Assembly (NCBI RefSeq): GCF_003945345.1
Contig: NZ_AP019308.1
Location: forward strand, 6,012,501 to 6,075,000
DNA from: Paenibacillus baekrokdamisoli
GTDB taxonomy: Bacteria > Bacillota > Bacilli > Paenibacillales > Paenibacillaceae
Reading direction: 5' to 3'
Length of the DNA: 62,500 nt
This document shows, in pieces, positions 9,740 through 18,219 of the stretch; within the stretch, counting starts at the first letter, position 1, and every line of letters begins with the position of its first letter. Made by a program: the position numbers and the translations under genes. The notes under the pieces were generated by a model. It worked only from the letters and a program-made list of their open reading frames with translations. It did not search any database and was not told where the DNA came from.

Positions 9740-10486
9740 ATGATTTTGAAGTCGATACCGAGTCTTTTTACGGTGGCGAATCTTTTTCTAGGTATCGTCG
9801 CCATAATTCTCGTGTTTCCTGAGAATGCAAAACCTGAAGTTGCTGCGATGATGGTTATTATTGCCATGCTGATGGACGGAGTAGACGGTCGAGTCGCCCG
9901 TGCGCTTAATGCTCAGAGTGAGTTCGGTAAGGAGCTAGATTCGCTCTCGGATGTCATTTCGTTCGGAGTAGCGCCTGCGTTTATTATGTACAGTGTGGCT
10001 TTCCAAGAACTAACTGCTGCACCTGCATGGATTATTACAGCCTTGTTCCCGATATGCGGTGCACTTCGTCTAGCAAGATTCAATGTGGTCTCGGGTATGC
10101 CGGGGTATTTCATCGGGTTGCCGATCCCAGCTGCTGGAGGGGTACTTGCCACCCTTGCGTTATTTCATAAAGATATTGCAGTTCCCGTTCTCTTGGTAAG
10201 TACATTGGTTCTTGCCTTCCTTATGGTGAGTACCATTAAGTATCCGAACTTCAAAAAAGTAGGCATTCCGAAGAATGCAATATGGGTTGTACCCATTATT
10301 GTTGTTATTGCTGTCATATTGGGAATTCTATTCCCGCATCATTTATCCAAAATTATTTTTGTACCCTTGGTGCTATATGCGCTTTACGGCCTAAAAAAAA
10401 ACGTTGATCGGCGTCTCCCCGGCAGAAAACGCAAGCGCCGGATGAAGGAAGCGAAGCTACAAGAAGAAGCAGAGCATAGTGCGTAA
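9740..10486 (+). CDS. pssA: CDP-diacylglycerol--serine O-phosphatidyltransferase PssA
   Basis: Integral membrane enzyme making phosphatidylserine from CDP-diacylglycerol and serine, leading to phosphatidylethanolamine. The 248-residue protein has the complete CDP-alcohol phosphotransferase motif DGxxARx8GxxxDxxxD (D49-D71) and about six to eight hydrophobic helices, ending in a Lys/Arg-rich tail. ATG 9740 is chosen because the SD GAGGTGG lies just upstream; the in-frame ATG 9725 precedes that SD. The 210-nt spacer after disA holds no recognisable gene or clear promoter. B. subtilis does not have pssA at this position. A related CDP-OH-P specificity cannot be excluded. Confidence 0.88.
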   Translation: MILKSIPSLFTVANLFLGIVAIILVFPENAKPEVAAMMVIIAMLMDGVDGRVARALNAQSEFGKELDSLSDVISFGVAPAFIMYSVAFQELTAAPAWIITALFPICGALRLARFNVVSGMPGYFIGLPIPAAGGVLATLALFHKDIAVPVLLVSTLVLAFLMVSTIKYPNFKKVGIPKNAIWVVPIIVVIAVILGILFPHHLSKIIFVPLVLYALYGLKKNVDRRLPGRKRKRRMKEAKLQEEAEHSA

Positions 10487-10506
10487 TGCACGACGCCGTT
10501 CACATT

Positions 10507-10563
10507 AAGAAGACCACCTTATTCATCCGTAATGGGATGTAACGAGGTGGTCTTCTTTTTTCA
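10507..10563. terminator. Bidirectional terminator between convergent genes
   Basis: A 13-bp perfect stem AAGAAGACCACCT/AGGTGGTCTTCTT. T runs flank the stem on the plus strand (TTTTTTC) and A-rich sequence precedes it, so it can serve both pssA (+) and the small minus-strand gene ending at 10575. Confidence 0.9.
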
Positions 10564-10574
10564 TTTCTGGAAGT

Positions 10575-10970
10575 CTAAGTTAAATTGAATAAGCCTAAAG
10601 TAGAACATTTATCAGACTCATTAGCGACTACATTCTCTAGTTGAATACCAAGTAAATTACACATAGCAGACATGTAGAACAAATTGCGGCCGAGCTCGCT
10701 TTGAATCGCATCCCTGCAATGCTCACACAAATCGCCAGAGATGTGATGGTGAAGCTTTGTCTTTGCTTGCTCTAGATTGAAATCGTCTGCATACTCCTGC
10801 TTTCGGGCGTTCAGTTCGATACAGCCGCATTCCGTAACGGATTTGGCTACTGCACGATTAACAGAAGCGCCGGATTGGCCATATTTCGATAATACATCAA
10901 GCAAGCTGCGATGTCGCAACAGCAATTCGGATACTTGCTGCTGGAACTGCTCCAACGTTTGGGCGCTCAT
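10575..10970 (-). CDS. Small conserved protein, possibly the family annotated DUF1573 in Paenibacillus
   Basis: 131-residue soluble protein beginning MSAQTLEQFQQQVSELLLRH. The N-terminal half is helical. There is a CGC pair (TECGCIELNARKQ, about 48-60) and a CEHC pair (DLCEHCRDAI, about 82-91) that could bind metal. I do not know its function; the DUF label is a recollection with low certainty. ATG at 10970 is favoured because GAGGTGG precedes it by about 6 nt; a GTG at 10979 lies in that SD. It is transcribed against pssA and yacL from its own promoter. Confidence 0.8.
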   Translation of the reverse strand: MSAQTLEQFQQQVSELLLRHRSLLDVLSKYGQSGASVNRAVAKSVTECGCIELNARKQEYADDFNLEQAKTKLHHHISGDLCEHCRDAIQSELGRNLFYMSAMCNLLGIQLENVVANESDKCSTLGLFNLT

Positions 10971-11009
10971 CGATTCCACCTCATTTCGGGAATGGCATTG
11001 CTACTTCTT

Positions 11010-11038
11010 ATTATAAGCGTCAAAGGATATTTTTTCAA
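11010..11038 (-). promoter_or_regulatory. Sigma-A promoter of the minus-strand small gene
   Basis: On the minus strand, TTGAAA (11033-11038) and a perfect TATAAT (11010-11015) are 17 nt apart. They lie about 40 nt before the start codon of the gene at 10575-10970. Confidence 0.7.
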
Positions 11039-11161
11039 AAAGGAATTGTTCGAATTGTCCTATTTTGGTTCAAGGTTAATAAATTCTAACCGTTTCTTTC
11101 CTTTTGAGCGATTAACGTGTGAAATATTGGCACATAATTGTAATGGAGGTGGATTTATGTG

Positions 11162-12253
11162 ATGAAACGAATAATTCAGTTGATTGGTTTATTGTTTGGA
11201 GGCGTCCTTGGTGCTCAAGTACATAGCTGGATGAGTATGGGGACGATTTTTACGGATGCAACTTACGGTATGATGCAGCAATCAGGCGGTTATTATTTGA
11301 ATGTTGGAATTGGAGCTTTATGTGGACTTGCGGCTGCAACCGTGTTAGCCGGTCCTTTTATGCGCTTTATGCAGCAGGGTGCGGACCGTGCGGCTGCAAT
11401 GCCAACAGGAGAGCTGATGTCTGGTGCAGGTGGCTTGCTTGTAGGACTTGCGTTATCAGCTTTACTGTTTCCAGCTGTTTCTGGATTGACTGGCACAGGC
11501 GTGTTCTTACCCATTGTTATGACGTTATTCTTCGGTTATGTGGGTTTGCAAATTGGCTTAAGCAAGAGAGAAGAATTAACGGAGCGTTTGTCTGCTTTTT
11601 TTCAATGGAGAGCTAAATCGTCTGAAATTGATGAAGACAGCAGCTACGAAGAACACAAAATATTAGATACGAGCGTCATTATCGACGGCCGAATCGCCGA
11701 TATTTGCAAAACCGGATTCATTGAAGGCACGCTCGTTATCCCAGAGTTTGTACTGGAGGAGCTTCAGCATATTGCCGATTCTTCGGATTTGCTGAAACGA
11801 AACCGCGGTCGTCGGGGGCTTGATATTCTCAACAAAATTCAGAAGGAGCTCGACGTCAAAGTACTCATCTATGAAGGTGATTTTGAGGATGGGGAAGTGG
11901 ACAGTAAGCTCGTTAAGCTTGCGAAGGTTCTTCATGGTAAGGTAGTGACTAATGACTTCAACCTCAATAAGGTTTGCGAGCTGCAGGGTGTATCTGTTCT
12001 GAATATCAATGATCTTGCTAATGCAGTCAAGCCGGTTGTCCTTCCAGGTGAAGAGATTGTCGTTCAGGTCATTAAGGACGGCAAAGAGCATGGACAAGGG
12101 GTAGCCTATCTAGATGATGGAACAATGATCGTAGTTGAGGGTGGACGTGATTATATCGGTACGACCATGGAAGTGCTTGTGACAAGTGTACTACAGACAT
12201 CCGCCGGTCGAATGATATTCGCCAAACCGAAGTTATTGGAAAAAGCGCTGTAA
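11162..12253 (+). CDS. yacL: PIN/TRAM domain membrane protein (YacL family)
   Basis: Membrane-anchored putative ribonuclease of about 363 residues. The N-terminal part has roughly four hydrophobic segments. The PIN domain starts at ILDTSVIIDGRIADI, with acidic metal-binding residues, and continues through VVTNDFNLNKV. A C-terminal TRAM domain (GQGVAYLDDGTMIVVEGG) should bind RNA. Start is ATG 11162 or the adjacent GTG 11159; TGGAGGTGG lies upstream and both are compatible. A weak promoter candidate is TTGTCC (11055) with TAATAA (11077). Followed by ispD, as in other Bacillales. Confidence 0.92.
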   Translation: MKRIIQLIGLLFGGVLGAQVHSWMSMGTIFTDATYGMMQQSGGYYLNVGIGALCGLAAATVLAGPFMRFMQQGADRAAAMPTGELMSGAGGLLVGLALSALLFPAVSGLTGTGVFLPIVMTLFFGYVGLQIGLSKREELTERLSAFFQWRAKSSEIDEDSSYEEHKILDTSVIIDGRIADICKTGFIEGTLVIPEFVLEELQHIADSSDLLKRNRGRRGLDILNKIQKELDVKVLIYEGDFEDGEVDSKLVKLAKVLHGKVVTNDFNLNKVCELQGVSVLNINDLANAVKPVVLPGEEIVVQVIKDGKEHGQGVAYLDDGTMIVVEGGRDYIGTTMEVLVTSVLQTSAGRMIFAKPKLLEKAL

Positions 12254-12332
12254 CACGGTATGATAGTACACGGATGATGGTTCACTGGGTGAATGGTGAG
12301 GCATCAAGTTTACAGCGAGGCGGTTGAAGGGC

Positions 12333-13061
12333 ATGGAGGCAGTACAGGCGCAATGGGGCGTTGTCGTTGTGGCAGCAGGACGTGGAATGCGGATGGGGAC
12401 CAAGGAGAGCAAACAGTATCTGCTTCTGCAGGACAAGCCTATTCTCGTTCACACCCTTGAATTGTTTGAGGGAATGGAAGAGGTTTCTGAGATTATACTC
12501 GTTGTTGGTGAGCAGGATGTAGCACGCTGTGAAGCGTTTGTTCGCGAATATGATCTTATCAAAGTAAAGGCTGTGCTGGCAGGTGGTAGTGAGCGTCAGC
12601 ATTCTGTAAGAATCGGATTGCAATCACTTGGTACGGAATGGGTTATGGTGCATGATGGGGTTCGGCCTCTTGTAACTCAATCAGCTGTTCGCTCCTGCAT
12701 GTCAATGGCGGAGAACGTTGAAGCCGCAGTACTTGCTGTGCCTGTGAAAGATACCATTAAGCAAGTGAATGAAGCGGGTGTCATTGTTGCGACACCGGAC
12801 CGTCGAAGCTTGTGGGCCATTCAAACGCCCCAAGCTTTTCGACGTTCCTTGCTAATAAGAGCGCATGAGCAAGCGGCGCTTGAGGGCTTTCTTGGAACGG
12901 ACGACGCTATGGTCGTTGAACGTCTTGGTATTCCGGTTTCTGTAACGGAAGGCGAATATACGAATATAAAAATCACAACGCCTGAGGATTTGCCTTGGGC
13001 GGCATTCTTACTTGCGAGTAACAGCAAAAGTAAGACGGGGAAAGGGGAAAAGGAATTATGA
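12333..13061 (+). CDS. ispD: 2-C-methyl-D-erythritol 4-phosphate cytidylyltransferase
   Basis: Third step of the MEP isoprenoid pathway: joins CTP and methylerythritol 4-phosphate. The 242-residue nucleotidyltransferase has the N-terminal signature VVAAGRGMRMG...SKQYL (about 10-30), the VHDGVRPLV block and the PDRRSLWAIQTPQAF block. ATG 12333 is preferred, with GCGAGGCGG upstream; the SD is mediocre, so a nearby alternative start is possible. Its last codons overlap ispF in an ATGA arrangement, suggesting translational coupling of two steps of one pathway. Confidence 0.95.
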   Translation: MEAVQAQWGVVVVAAGRGMRMGTKESKQYLLLQDKPILVHTLELFEGMEEVSEIILVVGEQDVARCEAFVREYDLIKVKAVLAGGSERQHSVRIGLQSLGTEWVMVHDGVRPLVTQSAVRSCMSMAENVEAAVLAVPVKDTIKQVNEAGVIVATPDRRSLWAIQTPQAFRRSLLIRAHEQAALEGFLGTDDAMVVERLGIPVSVTEGEYTNIKITTPEDLPWAAFLLASNSKSKTGKGEKEL

Positions 13062-13543
13062 TTCGAGTAGGACAAGGTTTTGATGTCCATCAGCTAGTAG
13101 AAGGGCGTCCCTGTATTATTGGAGGAGTGACGATTCCATACGAGAAGGGGCTGCTTGGTCATTCGGATGCGGATGTTCTGCTTCATACCATCAGCGATGC
13201 TGTGCTAGGGGCGTTAGGACTAGGTGACATCGGCAAACATTTTCCGGATACAGACCCAGCTTTTAAGGATGCCGATAGCTTGAAGCTGCTGGAGCATATC
13301 TGGGCACTTGTTAAGGAACGTGGATATAAGCTAGGGAACGTGGATGCTACTATTATTGCCCAGCGCCCAAAGATGGCTCCTTATATACCACAAATGGTTG
13401 AGGTTATTGCAGGTGCGCTTGAAGCTGAAGAACGGTCTCAGGTTAATGTCAAAGCTACTACGACGGAGCAGCTTGGATTTACTGGACGGGGCGAGGGAAT
13501 CGCTGCACAAGCGGTTGTATGCCTCGTAAAAGTTATGCTATGA
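13058..13543 (+). CDS. ispF: 2-C-methyl-D-erythritol 2,4-cyclodiphosphate synthase
   Basis: Cyclises the product of IspE in the MEP pathway, as a zinc-dependent trimer. The 161-residue protein carries the metal ligands in GFDVHQL (D9, H11) and GHSDADVLLH, and the family signature near the C-terminus (TTEQLGFTGRGEGIAAQAV). Start ATG overlaps the ispD stop by 4 nt. Length is typical. Confidence 0.97.
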   Translation: MIRVGQGFDVHQLVEGRPCIIGGVTIPYEKGLLGHSDADVLLHTISDAVLGALGLGDIGKHFPDTDPAFKDADSLKLLEHIWALVKERGYKLGNVDATIIAQRPKMAPYIPQMVEVIAGALEAEERSQVNVKATTTEQLGFTGRGEGIAAQAVVCLVKVML

Positions 13544-13583
13544 TCGTGCAATACAGTAATTGACGGAAGGAGATTGAACACAA

Positions 13584-15041
13584 ATGACACAACAAATTCG
13601 AGTGCGTTATGCGCCTTCGCCAACGGGGCACTTACATATTGGTAATGCAAGAACGGCCTTATTTAATTATCTATTTGCACGCAATCTTGGCGGAAAATTT
13701 ATTATACGCATTGAGGATACCGACATAAAGCGTAATGTGGCAGGCGGCGAAGAGAGCCAGCTGACGTATCTGAAATGGCTGGGTATTGATTGGGACGAGA
13801 GCGTTGATATCGGAGGGGGATATGGACCGTATCGCCAAACCGAACGACTGGATATTTATCGCGAGTACTGGCAGGATTTAATTGACCGCGGTCTAGCTTA
13901 CAAATGCTACTGTACGGAAGCAGAGCTGGAGGAGGAGCGGGAGGAGCAAACTTCACGTGGCGAAACCCCTCGTTATTCAGGCAAACACCGTGATCTTACA
14001 GAGGATCAGCGCCAGACTTTCGAAGCTGAAGGTCGCGTACCGAGTATTCGCTTCCGTGTACCAGAAGGCAAGACGTATAGCTTTAATGATCTAGTTAAAG
14101 GCCAGATCAGCTTCGAAACGGAAGGGACTGGCGACTTTGTCATCGTGAAGAAGGATGGTATCCCTACTTATAACTTTGCTGTAGCACTAGATGATCATTT
14201 GATGGCAATCAGTCACGTATTGCGTGGGGAAGACCACATCTCAAATACGCCGCGCCAATTGATGATTTATGAAGCTTTCGGCTGGGAGCCGCCGATATTT
14301 GGACATATGACGCTTATCGTGAATGATCAGCGGAAGAAACTTAGTAAACGTGATGAGTCGATTGTTCAATTCATTGAGCAATATGATAAGCTCGGCTATT
14401 TGCCGGAAGCCATGTTTAATTTTATTACATTGCTGGGCTGGTCGCCTGAGGGTGAGCAGGAGATTTTCACGCGTGACGAGCTCGTCCAAGCCTTTGATTC
14501 CAATCGCCTAAGCAAAAGTCCAGCTGTATTCGATTCGAACAAACTCCGCTGGATGAATAATGAATATTTGAAAAAGACTGAGCTTCCTCGATTGGTTGAT
14601 TTATGTGTGCCGCAATTGCAGAAGGCTGGTCGTTTACCAGATGAAATTGACGAGGCTGGACACGCATGGGCGTCTGCTCTAATCGCTTTATATCAAGATA
14701 AGCTTCATTATGCGGCAGAGATTGTACCGCTTACGGAATTGTTTTTCAATGCAGAAGTGACGGATGAAGAAGAAGCGAAGGCAGTTCTCGCTGAGGAGCA
14801 GGTACCTGTCGTGCTGCAGGCCTTTGCTGATCAGCTCGCAGCGCTTGACACTTTAGAGGTTGATGGGATAAAAGCTGCTATTAAGGCGGTTCAACAATCG
14901 ACTGGATTTAAAGGCAAGCAGTTGTTCATGCCGATTCGTGCTGCGCTTACGGGTCAAACGCATGGGCCTGATCTTAATCAAACGATAGCATTGCTTGGTA
15001 AATCTAAGGTTGTAGAGCGTATTCAATTCCGACTGGGCTAA
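13584..15041 (+). CDS. gltX: Glutamyl-tRNA synthetase
   Basis: Class I synthetase, probably the non-discriminating form that also charges tRNA-Gln as in other Firmicutes (family knowledge). The 485-residue protein has PSPTGHLHIGN (11-21, HIGH motif) and KLSKRD (about 252-257, KMSKS motif), then a helical anticodon-binding part. Start ATG behind GGAAGGAG. No clear intrinsic terminator follows; the next transcription unit has its own promoter and T-box. Confidence 0.97.
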   Translation: MTQQIRVRYAPSPTGHLHIGNARTALFNYLFARNLGGKFIIRIEDTDIKRNVAGGEESQLTYLKWLGIDWDESVDIGGGYGPYRQTERLDIYREYWQDLIDRGLAYKCYCTEAELEEEREEQTSRGETPRYSGKHRDLTEDQRQTFEAEGRVPSIRFRVPEGKTYSFNDLVKGQISFETEGTGDFVIVKKDGIPTYNFAVALDDHLMAISHVLRGEDHISNTPRQLMIYEAFGWEPPIFGHMTLIVNDQRKKLSKRDESIVQFIEQYDKLGYLPEAMFNFITLLGWSPEGEQEIFTRDELVQAFDSNRLSKSPAVFDSNKLRWMNNEYLKKTELPRLVDLCVPQLQKAGRLPDEIDEAGHAWASALIALYQDKLHYAAEIVPLTELFFNAEVTDEEEAKAVLAEEQVPVVLQAFADQLAALDTLEVDGIKAAIKAVQQSTGFKGKQLFMPIRAALTGQTHGPDLNQTIALLGKSKVVERIQFRLG

Positions 15042-15096
15042 TGCGGATTTTTAGCTTATCTCTATAAAGTCTGGCGGTAAGCTTTATCCAAAGCAC

Positions 15097-15125
15097 TTGT
15101 CAGTTTTTCGACAGTCAGCTATACT
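15097..15125 (+). promoter_or_regulatory. Sigma-A promoter of the cysE operon
   Basis: TTGTCA (15097-15102), 17 nt, TATACT (15120-15125). Transcription from about 15132 would give the T-box leader of roughly 390 nt. A second perfect TATAAT at 15145-15150 lacks a well-spaced -35. Confidence 0.75.
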
Positions 15126-15131
15126 TGAAGC

Positions 15132-15519
15132 ACTATATGTATCATATAATGATTTATCGATAATAAAGCTTAGAACAGGAACGTTCATTTTATTAAAGGA
15201 ATTATCAGAGAGGGCGACCTTTTGAACGGAGCCGCTGCTACTTGTGTTATTTGATGCACGTCAGTGATCCGAGAGAATGGCTGAGAGTCGTTTAGTCCTT
15301 GAAGTGAACATTGCGCCTGGGAGCTGCACTATTGATCCGCGTCATGAATGACTTTGCTGTTCATCCTTGGACAGGAGTAGAATCATGTTGCACGGGGTAG
15401 GTGGTGACGATCGATCCGCGTTAAGGATCTTGAGATGGGATATGCTTTCGATTAATAATCCCATGCAGAGTGGAACCGCGTTCTTACGCCTCTGTAGCCT
15501 TTGGGCTGCAGGGGCTTTT
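15132..15519 (+). promoter_or_regulatory. T-box riboswitch responding to tRNA-Cys
   Basis: Leader that reads the charging state of a tRNA and controls transcription of cysE-cysS. The core T-box AGAGTGGAACCGCG is at 15467-15480. In it TGGA would pair with the ACCA-type end of a tRNA whose discriminator base is U, as in tRNA-Cys. The proposed specifier TGC (Cys) is at 15325-15327 in GAGCTGCACTA, on the 3' side of Stem I. The terminator GCCTCTGTAGCC/GGCTGCAGGGGC plus TTTT lies at 15488-15519 and competes with the antiterminator. Uncharged tRNA-Cys should allow read-through. Start of the element is approximate. Confidence 0.92.
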
Positions 15520-15635
15520 GTTATTTCCTAGCCGAACGAGAAATCCAGATGGACGGGCGAGTATTGCTCCAAGCAGGGAGATCGTCATTCAAGGATGTGG
15601 AGCTCGATTGTGGAAGTTTGAGAGGAGTCTTGACC

Positions 15636-16367
15636 ATGTTTCATCATTTAAAATCCGATATACAGACAGTGATTGATAATGACCCTGCCGCTCGGAATAA
15701 ATTTGAAGTGGTATTCACGTACTCTGGACTTCATGCCATATGGGCACACCGTGTTGCACATTATTTTTATAAGCGACGGTGGTATACGATCGCTAGAATA
15801 ATCTCGCAGGTGAGCCGATTCTTCACGGGAATTGAAATTCATCCGGGCGCAACGATCGGTGAAGGTCTTTTTATTGATCATGGTATGGGTGTCGTCATCG
15901 GAGAAACATGCGAAATCGGGAATAATGTCGTGATTTATCAAGGTGTGACCCTTGGTGGGACGGGAAAAGAACGTGGTAAACGGCATCCTACCATCGGGAA
16001 CAATGTTGTTATCGGTTCTGGATCGAAGGTTCTTGGATCGTTTGAAGTTGGAGATAATGTAAATATCGGCTCTAATTCTGTGGTGCTGCGTGAGGTTCCA
16101 CCGAATAGTACAGTTGTCGGTAATCCTGGTCGCATCGTGAAGCGTAATGGGGAACGAGTAGGTGATCGTCTAGATCATACGAAGCTGCCCGATCCCGTTA
16201 TCGAGATGCTGCGCGCCATGCAGAAAGAAATTGTAGATCTGAGAGCGGATCTGGAACAAGTGCGCGAAGAACGTCTTGAGCAGGATGCCGAGCTGCAGCG
16301 GCAAGAGCTAATCGAATCAGATGAGGAAAATAAGCAGACCATAGCTGGAGGGGAAACTAGAAAATGA
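15636..16367 (+). CDS. cysE: Serine O-acetyltransferase CysE
   Basis: Acetylates serine with acetyl-CoA to O-acetylserine, the first step of cysteine synthesis. The 243-residue protein has an N-terminal helical part followed by left-handed beta-helix hexapeptide repeats (IHPGATIGEGLFIDHGMGVVIG region, about 68-165), with the catalytic-type His in FIDHG. The C-terminus is an unusual acidic, Gln/Glu-rich coiled extension (about 195-243). ATG 15636 has GAGAGGAG 8 nt upstream; longer in-frame starts fall inside the T-box terminator. Overlaps cysS by 4 nt. Confidence 0.96.
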   Translation: MFHHLKSDIQTVIDNDPAARNKFEVVFTYSGLHAIWAHRVAHYFYKRRWYTIARIISQVSRFFTGIEIHPGATIGEGLFIDHGMGVVIGETCEIGNNVVIYQGVTLGGTGKERGKRHPTIGNNVVIGSGSKVLGSFEVGDNVNIGSNSVVLREVPPNSTVVGNPGRIVKRNGERVGDRLDHTKLPDPVIEMLRAMQKEIVDLRADLEQVREERLEQDAELQRQELIESDEENKQTIAGGETRK

Positions 16368-17770
16368 GCCTGCGCATTTATAATACAATGACTCGTGAGA
16401 AAGAAGAATTTATACCGCTTGAGTCAGGTAAAGTAAAGATGTACGTATGTGGACCGACAGTCTACGATTATATCCATATTGGGAATGCACGACCGGTTAT
16501 TTTCTTTGATGTCGTACGTCGCTATTTGGAGTCGACCGGCTATCAAGTGGAGTATGTTGTCAATTTCACAGATGTCGATGACAAGCTCATTCGTAAGGCT
16601 GAACAGTTAGATACAACGGTTCCAGAAGTTGCAGAACGATTCATTCAAGCCTTCAATACCAATATCGAAGCACTCGGTGTTCATAAAGCTACCTTGAACC
16701 CGCGTGTAACGGAGAATATACCGGAAATTATATCGTTCATTCAAGAGTTAGTTGATAAAGATTATGCCTATGAGAATGGCGGAGATGTTTTCTTCCGCAC
16801 GAATAAATTCACTGATTATGGGAAGCTATCGCATCAGAATATGGATGAACTGCAGCTTGGTATCCGTATTGGGGTTGATGTGCGTAAAGAGAATGGCCAA
16901 GACTTCGTGCTGTGGAAAGCGGCTAAGCCCGGAGAGATTTTCTGGGAAAGTCCATGGGGAGCGGGGCGTCCGGGCTGGCATATTGAATGTTCAGCGATGG
17001 CTCGCAAGTATTTAGGAGAAACTCTGGATATTCATGGAGGCGGACATGATCTCCAATTCCCTCATCATGAATGCGAAGTAGCCCAATCCGAATCGCTATC
17101 TGGCAAGCCGCTAGCGCGATATTGGATGCACAATGGATATATCCATATTAATAATGAGAAAATGTCCAAATCCTTGGGGAACGGAATTACTGTAAATGAG
17201 ATGATCAAGCGAATCAAGCCTGCTGTCATTCGTTACTTCATGCTTTCTGCTCATTATCGCAGTCCAATTAATTTCAGTGATGAAACGATTGCTCAAGCGG
17301 AGAATAGCATTGAACGCGTAATGAATTGCTTAGTTAACCTACAGCATCGTTTAACGGTTGCTATAAGTGAGGCAGATGAGGAGACCGTGGCTCTTCGTGG
17401 AAGAGTGGAAGCGATCAAGGAACAATTTCACGCGAAGATGGATGACGACTTTAATACACCAGATGCCATAACTGCTTTATTCGATCTCGTAAGTGAGGCG
17501 AATCAACATTTGCAAAGACCTGTTGTATCAGCAGAAAGCTTACATTTATTAATTAATGCCTTTGAATCTTTTGATCAGGTGCTAGGCCTTCTCCCAGAGA
17601 AGCAGAGCGAGGGCCTGTTGGATGCGGATGTTGATGCCCTCATCGCAGAGCGTGTGGAAGCTCGAATAACGAAGAACTGGGCGCGTGCCGATGAGATTCG
17701 TGACCAATTAGCCGAGCAAGGTATTGTTCTGGAGGATACGCCGCAAGGCATGCGGTGGAGACGCAAATGA
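16364..17770 (+). CDS. cysS: Cysteinyl-tRNA synthetase
   Basis: Class I synthetase that charges tRNA-Cys. The 468-residue protein has MYVCGPTVYDYIHIGN (HIGH motif at 38-41; C29 is the first zinc ligand), the zinc-site segment GWHIECSAM and the downstream GHDLQFPHHECE, KMSKS (about 265-269), and a C-terminal helical anticodon domain. Start ATG overlaps the cysE stop (ATGA). Control by a tRNA-Cys T-box fits both products, synthesis of cysteine and its use. Confidence 0.97.
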   Translation: MSLRIYNTMTREKEEFIPLESGKVKMYVCGPTVYDYIHIGNARPVIFFDVVRRYLESTGYQVEYVVNFTDVDDKLIRKAEQLDTTVPEVAERFIQAFNTNIEALGVHKATLNPRVTENIPEIISFIQELVDKDYAYENGGDVFFRTNKFTDYGKLSHQNMDELQLGIRIGVDVRKENGQDFVLWKAAKPGEIFWESPWGAGRPGWHIECSAMARKYLGETLDIHGGGHDLQFPHHECEVAQSESLSGKPLARYWMHNGYIHINNEKMSKSLGNGITVNEMIKRIKPAVIRYFMLSAHYRSPINFSDETIAQAENSIERVMNCLVNLQHRLTVAISEADEETVALRGRVEAIKEQFHAKMDDDFNTPDAITALFDLVSEANQHLQRPVVSAESLHLLINAFESFDQVLGLLPEKQSEGLLDADVDALIAERVEARITKNWARADEIRDQLAEQGIVLEDTPQGMRWRRK

Positions 17771-18219
17771 TGGAGAACATGGAAGAAGGCTGGTGGATTC
17801 ATACACCGACTAAGGCACCCCATCTACTAAATCCAGTTGTACTGGCCTACATTGGGGATTCGGTATTTGAATTGCTTGTAAGGCAATATTTAGTCAGTCA
17901 ACCGAATCATAAACTCCATCATTTGCATAAGCATGCCACTCAATTTGTGTCTGCCAAAGCACAGTGTGCGTTACTAGAAAAGTGGCAGCCATTTTTAACC
18001 GAAGAAGAGAAAGATATAGCCAAGCGCGGAAGGAATGCGAAGTCGGGTACACCGCCCAAAAATGCGGATACGGCAGACTACCGACAAGCGACCGCTCTTG
18101 AGTGTTTGGTTGGATATTTATATTATGCCAAGCGAAGTGAACGGCTGCGTGAGTTAATGGCCATCGCTTTCAACGAATTAACTGAGGGCGAAGAACCCAT
18201 CAAGGAGGAAGACAGATGA
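17767..18219 (+). CDS. mrnC: Mini-ribonuclease 3
   Basis: Homodimeric RNase III-like enzyme lacking the dsRNA-binding domain; it matures 23S rRNA ends in Bacillus. The 150-residue protein has the catalytic segment VLAYIGDSVFELLVR (acidic D/E residues) and the second acidic segment ATALECLVGYLYY. ATG 17767 overlaps the cysS stop by 4 nt and has GGAG upstream; an in-frame GTG at 17755 lies inside that SD. Overlaps rlmB by 4 nt. Confidence 0.95.
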   Translation: MMENMEEGWWIHTPTKAPHLLNPVVLAYIGDSVFELLVRQYLVSQPNHKLHHLHKHATQFVSAKAQCALLEKWQPFLTEEEKDIAKRGRNAKSGTPPKNADTADYRQATALECLVGYLYYAKRSERLRELMAIAFNELTEGEEPIKEEDR

